The notes beneath the pieces were generated by a model. It was not told where the DNA came from and ran no database searches. It saw only the letters and a list, made by a program, of their open reading frames with translations. Positions 1 to 5,803 of a stretch of DNA of 19,915 nucleotides are shown in pieces. The stretch is taken from contig DMEZ01000066.1 in assembly GCA_003450735.1 (NCBI GenBank), positions 20,017 to 39,931 of the forward strand. Direction: 5' to 3'. The first letter of the stretch is position 1. The number at the start of each line of letters is the position of its first letter. The DNA comes from Elusimicrobiota bacterium. GTDB taxonomy: Bacteria > Elusimicrobiota > Elusimicrobia > UBA1565. The position numbers were made by a program, and so were the translations under genes.

Positions 1-171
1 CTCATCAAGGGCGGGGTCGTCAACGACGGCCTGCTCAACATGGTGGAGATGGCCTTCCGAGCCTACGACCCCTGCTACGGCTGCGCGACGCACACCCTGC
101 CGGGCACGATGCCGCTGGTCGTGAGCCTGCGCGACGCCTCCGGCCGCGTCCTGCGGGAGATCCGCCGCTGA
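1..171 (+). CDS. [NiFe] hydrogenase large subunit, group 3-like (3' end only)
   Basis: This is the C-terminal 56 residues of a [NiFe] hydrogenase catalytic subunit; the rest lies upstream of the window. The diagnostic C-terminal motif DPCYGCATH is visible, whose two cysteines ligate the Ni-Fe centre. It is followed by a 25-residue tail (TLPGTMPL... to REIRR), the peptide normally removed by an endopeptidase after nickel insertion. The stretch around the motif closely resembles the C-terminus of the MvhA encoded at 2693-4138 (GG..., LLN.VEMA.RAYDPC..CATH), so it is probably a group 3 cytoplasmic enzyme, but the subgroup cannot be decided from so little. The next gene is a maturation protease that overlaps its stop codon. 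Confidence 0.93.
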   Translation, partial: LIKGGVVNDGLLNMVEMAFRAYDPCYGCATHTLPGTMPLVVSLRDASGRVLREIRR

Positions 172-614
172 AGAAGCTGCTGCTGGCCCTGGGCAACGAC
201 CTGCTGGGCGACGACGGGGTGGCCTTCGCCGCCGCCCGCCTGCTCAGGGAGGGCCCCCGGGACTACGAGGTGGTGGAGTCCGCCGAGACCGGACTCGCCC
301 TCCTCGACCACTTGGAGGGCTTCGACCAGGCCGTGCTCCTGGACGCGATCTTCACCGGCAAGCACGGGCCGGGAACCGTCCTGGAGTTCGGCCCGGACGA
401 TTTCAAGATGGCGCCGGCACCTTCGAACCATTTCGCGGGCCTGCCCGAAATGATTAAATTGGCTCAGCGGCTGCGCATGCGCTTCCCCAAGGACCTGCGC
501 ATCCTCGCCATGGAAGTGGACAACCCCATCGTGTTCCGGCAGACCCTGACGCCAGAGGCCCGGAAGGCCCTGCCGGCCTTCGTGGAGCGCGCCCGCCGTC
601 TGCTGTCCGCATGA
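168..614 (+). CDS. Hydrogenase maturation endopeptidase, HycI/HybD family (CTG start)
   Basis: This is a nickel-dependent peptidase that would trim the C-terminal tail of the large subunit encoded just upstream. The N-terminal motif ALGNDLLGDDG is the family signature. The expected metal ligands are Asp16 (in GDDG), Asp59 (LLDAI) and His88 (SNHFAGLPE), matching the positions of HybD Glu16, Asp62 and His93. The 148-aa length is typical. The start is inferred: no ATG, GTG or TTG lies in frame upstream in the window, and the first GTG (219) would cut through the signature. CTG at 168 overlaps the upstream TGA (CTGA) and has GGGAG at 155-159 as ribosome binding site. The end overlaps the next gene by ATGA. 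Confidence 0.85.
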   Translation: MKKLLLALGNDLLGDDGVAFAAARLLREGPRDYEVVESAETGLALLDHLEGFDQAVLLDAIFTGKHGPGTVLEFGPDDFKMAPAPSNHFAGLPEMIKLAQRLRMRFPKDLRILAMEVDNPIVFRQTLTPEARKALPAFVERARRLLSA

Positions 615-1018
615 AGAAGAGAGCCCGGGTCCTGATGGTGGACGACGACCTGGATTACGCGCACAGCATCCGTCTCGTTCTGGAGAAGGCCGGCTACGAG
701 TTCCATCACGCCCGCGACGGCGAGGAAGGCCTGGCCAGGCTCAAGGAGTTCTCGCCCGCCCTGATCATCCTGGACGTGGTGATGAACAATAGGACGGAAG
801 GCTTCCACTTCGCGAAGACGCTCCGCTCTGGGACTGAGTGGGCGACTTACGCCAAGACGCCGATCCTGGTTTTGACCGGGATGTTCCGGCAAGACACGGA
901 CCCGGCGGCCCTCTCCTCCGATGCTCCGGCCTTCCGCCCTACGGATGGGTTCCTGGAGAAGCCGGTCAGATCCGCCGTGCTCCTCAAGATGGTGTCGGAA
1001 CTGACCGCGAAGCCTTAA
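611..1018 (+). CDS. Stand-alone response regulator receiver protein
   Basis: A single CheY-like receiver domain fills the 135 aa, with no output domain. The acidic pocket is DDD at 11-13, the phospho-acceptor is Asp55 (IILDVV), the switch Thr is Thr89 (LTG) and the conserved Lys is Lys117 (EKP). The Thr-to-Lys distance (28 residues) is longer than in CheY (22), giving an enlarged loop before the Lys. It starts by ATGA overlap with the protease gene, so it is probably translated by coupling. It is clearly paralogous to the receiver encoded convergently at 1015-1422 (same length, same long loop). No kinase is adjacent on this strand, so the kinase at 1415-2122 is a plausible partner. Confidence 0.93.
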   Translation: MKKRARVLMVDDDLDYAHSIRLVLEKAGYEFHHARDGEEGLARLKEFSPALIILDVVMNNRTEGFHFAKTLRSGTEWATYAKTPILVLTGMFRQDTDPAALSSDAPAFRPTDGFLEKPVRSAVLLKMVSELTAKP

Positions 1019-1422
1019 GCCCGGGCCTTCTCGAGCAGCTTGCCGACCCTCGCCAGAAGGTCCTGGGGCTTGATAGGCTTCTCGGCGAAGTCGTCGACCG
1101 GAAGGAACTGGGAGTCCTTGTCCTTGCCGGGGAAGGAGAAGCCGGTCTGCTCGCGCATCCCGGTCAGCATGAGGATGGGCAGGCTCTTGAACCGGGCGTC
1201 TTTGCGGATCCGCCGGGAGAGGACGAAGCCCGCCCCCTTCCCCTCCATCATCATGTCCAGGATGAGGAGGTCCGGCTTCTCCTGCTCCAGCCTCCGCATT
1301 CCTTCCTCGGTGCCGCCGGCCCACGCGACGTCGTAACCGCCGCTGGCGAGCACCAGGCGGGTCGCTTCCACAAAATCCTTGTCGTCGTCGATGATGAGGA
1401 CCTTGGCCTGCCCCTTATGCAT
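1015..1422 (-). CDS. Stand-alone response regulator receiver protein
   Basis: This is a CheY-like receiver of 135 aa without an output domain. Key residues are the acidic DDD at 12-14, phospho-acceptor Asp56 (LILDMM), Thr87 (LTGM) and Lys115 (EKP), with the same extended Thr-Lys loop as the convergent paralogue at 611-1018. The start at 1422 was chosen because the receiver fold begins with KVLIIDDD and a GGGGGA ribosome binding site lies in the 3' end of the kinase gene, which it overlaps by 8 bp; longer versions only read back through the kinase. It is the last gene of the - strand hydrogenase operon and the probable target of the adjacent kinase. Its output is unknown; protein-protein signalling is likely. 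Confidence 0.93.
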   Translation of the reverse strand: MHKGQAKVLIIDDDKDFVEATRLVLASGGYDVAWAGGTEEGMRRLEQEKPDLLILDMMMEGKGAGFVLSRRIRKDARFKSLPILMLTGMREQTGFSFPGKDKDSQFLPVDDFAEKPIKPQDLLARVGKLLEKARA

Positions 1423-2122
1423 GACATCCCCCTTGGACTTGCTCCGGCAAATGTACTCGGAAGAGGCTCCCCTCTCCCAGTTGGCTTTCGACGTCGATCC
1501 CGCCGCCGCAGTCATCGACGATCCTCCGGACGATCGACAACCCCAGCCCGGCCCCTTCGTCCGTAAAGGCCCTCGCTCCTTCGCTGCGGAAGAACTCCTC
1601 GAACACCTTCTTTAGAGCCTCCGGCTCGATCCCGATTCCCGTGTCCGCCACCACGATCTGGTGCTCGCCGCGCGAGAAAGAGGCCCCGATCCGCACTAGC
1701 CCGCCGGGGCGGCTGTATTTCACCGCGTTATCCACGATCCGGGCGAGCAAGGTCTCCAAGTCGTAGGCATCCATGCGAATGGGCGGCATCCCCTCCTGGA
1801 CGTCCGACTCCAGGGTGACCCCTATCTCGGCGGCCTTCGCCCGGAAGGATTCGAGCGTCTTCCCGACCGCCGCGCCCAGGTCCAAGGCGGACTTGCGCCT
1901 CGATCTCCCGCGGTTCTCCATCCCGGACAAGTCCTGGAGGTCCTTGACCATGCGCAGGAGCGCCGTGGCCTTCCTTTGGGCTCTCTCCAGCATCTCGCGC
2001 TGCTTCTCCGGAGCTGGAGCGTAGCCGTCCAGGACCACCTGAAGGCAGCTCTCCACCGTCGCCAGGGGAGAGCGGAGGGCGTGCGAGACCTCCCGGACGA
2101 ACGCGGTCTCCCGGGCGGTCAT
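1415..2122 (-). CDS. Sensor-less cytosolic histidine kinase
   Basis: The 235-aa protein consists only of a HisKA dimerisation domain and an HATPase domain. The phospho-accepting His is His14 (REVSHALRSPLATVES), so almost nothing precedes the catalytic core: there is no PAS, GAF or membrane segment. The ATP-binding boxes are complete: N box (RIVDNAVKYS), G1 (ADTGIGI), F box (FEEFFRSE) and G2 (GAGLGLSI). The start at 2122 forms an ATGA overlap with the protease gene; a further in-frame ATG at 2149 lies inside the protease gene and would add nine residues unlike a sensor. It probably phosphorylates the receiver encoded directly downstream, and may take its signal from a partner protein such as a hydrogenase component. 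Confidence 0.93.
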   Translation of the reverse strand: MTARETAFVREVSHALRSPLATVESCLQVVLDGYAPAPEKQREMLERAQRKATALLRMVKDLQDLSGMENRGRSRRKSALDLGAAVGKTLESFRAKAAEIGVTLESDVQEGMPPIRMDAYDLETLLARIVDNAVKYSRPGGLVRIGASFSRGEHQIVVADTGIGIEPEALKKVFEEFFRSEGARAFTDEGAGLGLSIVRRIVDDCGGGIDVESQLGEGSLFRVHLPEQVQGGCHA

Positions 2123-2640
2123 GCGCTCAGCCCCCGGACTAGCCCGCAAGTCTCATCCAGGGCCGCGGCCACGGGCTCTGAGAGGCCGTGACGCATCTCG
2201 TCGGGCAAGGCAGAGACTTGGACCGCCACGACCCGGACGTCGACGCCGCAGTGGTCGCGCAGCTCCTTGAGCAGGTTGGAGGTCGGGAGCTGGTGTATGG
2301 AGAAATCGGCCGATTTCACGGCGGGGACGCTCTCCAAGTCGATCTCAAAGACCTCCCCGGGAGCACGGCCGACATCGATGGCGTCCACGATGATGATGCG
2401 CCGCGGCCGCTTCTCGGAAAGGGTGAGGTCGAAGAGGATTTTTCTCACCCCTGTTCCCGCGTCGAACAGACCGACCCCGTCCGGCAGGCCGCCGCGTCCA
2501 GAGAGGTGCTTGATGAAGGCAGGCCCGAAGCCGTCGTCGCCGATGAGGACGTTCCCGCAGCCGATGACGAGGACGTCCTTCTCCCAAGGCGCCTCGGGCT
2601 CGGCCCTCTCCTCGGCGGGATCGCAGTCGAATTCGCTCAT
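2119..2640 (-). CDS. Hydrogenase maturation endopeptidase, FrhD/HycI type
   Basis: This nickel-dependent endopeptidase would remove the 25-residue tail from MvhA, encoded immediately upstream. The signature GCGNVLIGDDGFG sits at residues 27-39; expected metal ligands are Asp36, Asp86 (IVDAID) and His116 (SIHQLPTSN). The C-terminal VRVVAVQVSALPDEMRHGLSEPV-like region is typical of proteases serving F420-type and Mvh-type hydrogenases. Length is 173 aa, with about 20 extra acidic residues at the N-terminus. The start at 2640 has GGAGG nine nucleotides upstream, but that site is inside a perfect hairpin (2646-2679), implying translational control. It differs clearly from the protease at 168-614, consistent with one dedicated protease per large subunit. 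Confidence 0.95.
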   Translation of the reverse strand: MSEFDCDPAEERAEPEAPWEKDVLVIGCGNVLIGDDGFGPAFIKHLSGRGGLPDGVGLFDAGTGVRKILFDLTLSEKRPRRIIIVDAIDVGRAPGEVFEIDLESVPAVKSADFSIHQLPTSNLLKELRDHCGVDVRVVAVQVSALPDEMRHGLSEPVAAALDETCGLVRGLSA

Positions 2641-2645
2641 GAACG

Positions 2646-2679
2646 GATGCCTCCGGGGGCCTCAGCCCCCGGAGGCATC
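2646..2679 (-). promoter_or_regulatory. Perfect hairpin sequestering the protease ribosome binding site
   Basis: In the mvhA-protease spacer, the arms 2646-2660 and 2665-2679 are perfect 15-base inverted complements around a 4-base loop. In the - strand transcript the second arm contains GGAGG (2650-2654), the only good ribosome binding site for the protease start at 2640, nine bases away. No U-run follows, so it is not a classical intrinsic terminator. A likely effect is to lower protease output relative to MvhA and to protect the 3' end of mvhA message; ribosomes finishing mvhA (stop at 2693-2695) would reach close to the first arm. Confidence 0.7.
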
Positions 2680-2692
2680 GCCCCTCTGGAGG

Positions 2693-4138
2693 CTAATTGG
2701 CCAGCGTCCGCTGCACCGCGCCGTCGGAACCGACGACGTCGATCTTCACGGCCATGCGCCCGTCCAGGTTGTGCGTCGCGCAGGAGAGGCACGGGTCGTA
2801 GGCGCGGATGGCCATCTCCACGGTGTTGAGCAGGGTCTCGTCGTACTTGCCGCCCTTGATCACCGCTTGGGCCGCCTGCTTGACGGACATGTTGATGGGC
2901 CCGTTGTTGTGCGTCGTCCCCACGATGAGGTTCGCGTTCACGATGAGGCCCTCGGCGTCGGTCTCGTAGTCGTGGATGAGGGTGCCGCGCGGCGCCTCGA
3001 CGTGGCCCACGCCTCTCGCCGCCCGGGGCTTGACCGGCACGCGGGTCTCCGTGCCCGTGATCTCCGGGTCCTTCAGCAGCTGGACGGCGTATTCCGCGTT
3101 GTAGAGCAGCTCGATCAGCCGCGCCCAGTTGTAGAGCAGGGTGAGGTGGCAGGGGCGGCCGAAGGCCGATCGGAACTCTTCCAGTTCTTTCTGCGCGAGC
3201 GGCGTGCTGATCTTGTCGCAGGCGTTGATGCGCGCCAGGGTGTTGGTGCGATAGATGCCCTTGGGGGATGCCAGATCCATGGAGAAGCCCTCTCCCCAGG
3301 ATTTCGCATACGGGAACTTCATGTAGGACCAGGGCAGGACCTTCTCCTCGATGTGGTCCAGATAATCCTTGTCCTCGAACTCCGTGAAGGAGGCATCCGG
3401 CTTCATGAGACGCAGCTTCCCGTCGTAGAGGTCCATGCTCCCGTCAGGGCGCACCGTCCCCATGTAGCCGGTCTTGATGACGCCGACCGACTTGACCGCG
3501 TCGAGGTACTTGGGGAAGACGTCGGACTTGGCCCAGGCGATGCCCCACTTCGCGAACTCGAGGATCTCCTCGGCCATGGGCAGGACCGTGTCCCGCTCCT
3601 TCTGGGTCAAGGGCTTGCTGAAGCCGCCCGGCACCGAGGTGACGGGGTGGATGGACTTGCCTGAGACGACGTTGAGCATCCGGGCGCCCAGATGCCGGTT
3701 GCGGATGACCTTCTTGCCGATCTCGGGCGCGGTTTGGGCGATGCCGATGACGTTCCGGACGCCGTAGCCCGCCCCCGGCCCCATCACGAAGTCGGGGCCG
3801 GCGAGGAAGTAGAAGTGCAGGATGTGCTCCTCGGTATAGGCGATCGAGTTGCACAGCTCCCTGAGCTTGCGTCCAGCCGGCGGCGGCGTCACGCCGAAGA
3901 CCGCGTCGCAGGCCTTGGAGGAGGCCAGGTGGTGCGACCAGGGGCAGACGCCGCAGATGCTGGTGACGATGCGCGGCATCTCCTCGACGGGGCGGCCTTG
4001 GCAGAACTTCTCGAAGCCTCTCAGCTCGACGGTCTGGACGAAGGTGTCGGCGACGTCGCCCTTGTCGTCGAGGTTGATCGTGATCTTAGCGTGGCCTTCC
4101 AGCCTCGTGACGGGCGCGATGGTGAGTGTCTTTGCCAT
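2693..4138 (-). CDS. mvhA: Methyl-viologen-reducing-type [NiFe] hydrogenase large subunit MvhA
   Basis: This is the catalytic subunit that splits or forms H2 at a Ni-Fe centre, in the cytoplasm (no signal peptide). The 481 aa include the N-terminal TRLEGH motif (11-16) and the Ni-Fe ligands Cys62 and Cys65 (SICGVCPWSHH) and Cys450 and Cys453 (DPCLSCATH). A 25-residue tail after His456 is the expected maturation peptide. The start is supported by a GGAGA ribosome binding site just after the mvhG stop, 12 bp away. The gene lies in the order mvhD - orphan - mvhG - mvhA downstream of hdrA, which marks a group 3c-type enzyme feeding electrons to HdrA. The lack of an F420-binding FrhB gene in the window argues against an F420-reducing enzyme. 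Confidence 0.96.
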   Translation of the reverse strand: MAKTLTIAPVTRLEGHAKITINLDDKGDVADTFVQTVELRGFEKFCQGRPVEEMPRIVTSICGVCPWSHHLASSKACDAVFGVTPPPAGRKLRELCNSIAYTEEHILHFYFLAGPDFVMGPGAGYGVRNVIGIAQTAPEIGKKVIRNRHLGARMLNVVSGKSIHPVTSVPGGFSKPLTQKERDTVLPMAEEILEFAKWGIAWAKSDVFPKYLDAVKSVGVIKTGYMGTVRPDGSMDLYDGKLRLMKPDASFTEFEDKDYLDHIEEKVLPWSYMKFPYAKSWGEGFSMDLASPKGIYRTNTLARINACDKISTPLAQKELEEFRSAFGRPCHLTLLYNWARLIELLYNAEYAVQLLKDPEITGTETRVPVKPRAARGVGHVEAPRGTLIHDYETDAEGLIVNANLIVGTTHNNGPINMSVKQAAQAVIKGGKYDETLLNTVEMAIRAYDPCLSCATHNLDGRMAVKIDVVGSDGAVQRTLAN

Positions 4139-4150
4139 GGGTTCGTTCTC

Positions 4151-5122
4151 CTATTTCTTGATCGGAGCGGGCTTGGCCGGGAGGGGCTTGAGCAGCCCGT
4201 GTCCGCCGACGTAGCGGTTGAGCATCGCGCGGCGGTCGGCGACCTGCTGGGGATTGAGGCCGATGGAGGAGAGCGCCCCCATCATGTCCACGAGCGGATT
4301 GGAGCCCTTCTTGACCGGGCCGAAGCAGCCTCGGCAGGGCATGTACCCCTTGATGCAGCGCGGCACTTTCACCTCGCCCTGCTCGGTGGTCTGCCCCGCG
4401 CAGCCGGACTTGGTCACCGGGCCCAGGCAGAGCTGGCCCTGCTCCATGAAGCAGCGGGTCTCTTCCCAAGCGGCATTCTGCTTGAATGCCAGCCCCTGGA
4501 GCGGCCGCGAGATCTGACCGCCGGCGGCCTTCTTCTCGCGCTTGGTCGGACACTCGTCGCAGACGCTCTTCTCGGGGAGGACGAACGGCTTCCCGTTGAG
4601 GAGGCAGAGCAGGGCTTCCTTGATCATATCCGGAGACGGCGGACAGCCGGGGATATGGACGTCCACCTTGACCACCTCGTCCAAGGCATAGACCCGGTCC
4701 GTGAGCGGCGGCAGGTCCTTGTTGGGATTGGGGCTCTTCTCCGTCGACTTGCTGTCGCGGTAGACCTTCTCGTAGAGCTCATCGAGCGTCCACATGTTGG
4801 CCATGGCCGGGATGCCGCCGAAGCAGGCGCAGGAGCCCAGCGAGATGAGGATCTTGCACTTTGCGCGCATCTCCTGGGCGACGAGCTTCTCTTTCTCGTT
4901 GCGGATGCCGCCCGAGATGATGCCCACGTCCGCCGCCGGGATTTCCACTTTATGGGAGTCCCCTTCCCCCGTCTGTCCGTGATACTTGTGGTCCATGAGC
5001 ACCGGCATGTGGACGAACTCCAGGGCCGGCAGAAGGTCCAAGAGCGGTTCGCCGATATCCAGGATGCTGACTTCGCATCCTCCGCAGATGTTCAGCCACT
5101 CCTCAGCGACTTTGGTTGCCAT
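4151..5122 (-). CDS. mvhG: [NiFe] hydrogenase small subunit MvhG
   Basis: This is the iron-sulfur electron-transfer subunit that carries electrons from MvhA to MvhD. The 323 aa show the proximal-cluster cysteines Cys13 and Cys16 (NICGGCEVS), then GSCACFGGIP and HIPGCPPSPD, and cysteine-rich C-terminal segments (CDECP, GCAGQ, PRCIKGYMPCRGCFGP) for the other clusters. There is no twin-arginine signal, as expected for a cytoplasmic group 3 enzyme. The start at 5122 (MATKVAEEW) is chosen because GAGGAGAGGA lies directly upstream and the family begins just before the WLNICGGC motif; the longer frame adds 20 residues unlike the family. It is separated by 22 bp from the 66-aa orphan gene upstream. 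Confidence 0.95.
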   Translation of the reverse strand: MATKVAEEWLNICGGCEVSILDIGEPLLDLLPALEFVHMPVLMDHKYHGQTGEGDSHKVEIPAADVGIISGGIRNEKEKLVAQEMRAKCKILISLGSCACFGGIPAMANMWTLDELYEKVYRDSKSTEKSPNPNKDLPPLTDRVYALDEVVKVDVHIPGCPPSPDMIKEALLCLLNGKPFVLPEKSVCDECPTKREKKAAGGQISRPLQGLAFKQNAAWEETRCFMEQGQLCLGPVTKSGCAGQTTEQGEVKVPRCIKGYMPCRGCFGPVKKGSNPLVDMMGALSSIGLNPQQVADRRAMLNRYVGGHGLLKPLPAKPAPIKK

Positions 5123-5144
5123 GCGTGTTCCTCTCCTCTCCTGT

Positions 5145-5345
5145 TCAGTTGCCGCCCGCGGCCGTCTGCTGGGCGGAGACACGGCGTGAATAGACCAGAT
5201 GCTTCCCGTCCTCCTCGCTCAGGCGCGTCTCGAAGCCCTCCTTATCGTAGCCGGCCTGGACCTCGGAGGCCTGCTGGCGGGTCTCGTAGAGAACCCCGTT
5301 CCAGAGGAACTTCTTTCCGTCGAAAACCGACGCCAGCTTGGGCAT
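5145..5345 (-). CDS. Small orphan protein between mvhD and mvhG, 66 aa
   Basis: A short gene fills the mvhD-mvhG gap. It starts at 5345 with GGTGAGGAG as ribosome binding site, 5 bp after the mvhD stop, and ends 22 bp before mvhG. The product begins MPKLASVFDGKKF and contains an aromatic stretch (FLWNGVLYETRQQA) and a charged second half ending YSRRVSAQQTAAGGN. It has no cysteine, membrane segment or known motif that I recognise. The spacing, ribosome site and position in a tightly packed operon argue that it is translated. It could be an assembly factor or a small structural subunit of the hydrogenase complex; that is inference only. Confidence 0.75.
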   Translation of the reverse strand: MPKLASVFDGKKFLWNGVLYETRQQASEVQAGYDKEGFETRLSEEDGKHLVYSRRVSAQQTAAGGN

Positions 5346-5350
5346 GCTCC

Positions 5351-5803
5351 TCACCCCACCTTGTAGGGACTCGGAGGCAGGCGCTTGACCGCCTCCGTCA
5401 TCTCGGTCATGACCTGGGCGAAGCGCGGCCCTTCGGAGGCCGAGACCCACTCCAGGCGGAAGCGTTCCTGCTCGAGCCCGAAGTCCTCGAGCATGAGGCG
5501 GATGGCCTCGGCGCGCTTCTCCGCCTTGCAGTTGCCGTCGATGTAATGGCAGTCTCCCGGGTGGCAGCCGCAGATCAGGACGCCGTCGGCGCCCTTGGTG
5601 AGCGCGTCGATCACCAGGTTCGGGTGCACCATGCCCGAGCACATGACCCGGACGATGCGGGCGTTCGGGGGATACTGCAGGCGGGAGGTGCCGGCCAGGT
5701 CCGCCCCCGTGTAGGAGCACCAGTTGCAGCAGAAGGCGATGATCCTCGGGTCCGGATTCTGGATGTCCGTCTGCGCCGTCTCCGCTACCGCCGCTTCGCT
5801 CAT
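5351..5803 (-). CDS. mvhD: MvhD, [2Fe-2S] electron-transfer subunit
   Basis: MvhD connects the Mvh hydrogenase to HdrA. The 150-aa protein has the family cysteine pattern: Cys25, Cys26 and Cys29 (FCCNWCSYTGAD), Cys55 (RVMCSGM), Cys78, Cys80 and Cys85 (LICGCHPGDCHY) and Cys92. The first 18 residues are a low-complexity leader. The start at 5803 overlaps the hdrA stop as ATGA, so synthesis is coupled to HdrA, its docking partner. In Qmo complexes an MvhD-like domain is fused to QmoB; here it is a separate gene placed exactly where that domain would be. Confidence 0.96.
   Translation of the reverse strand: MSEAAVAETAQTDIQNPDPRIIAFCCNWCSYTGADLAGTSRLQYPPNARIVRVMCSGMVHPNLVIDALTKGADGVLICGCHPGDCHYIDGNCKAEKRAEAIRLMLEDFGLEQERFRLEWVSASEGPRFAQVMTEMTEAVKRLPPSPYKVG

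Noticed and set aside
2646..2679. Intrinsic terminator after mvhA
   Set aside because: The stem is strong but no U-run follows on the - strand, and the next gene begins five bases later using a ribosome site within the stem; translational control fits better.
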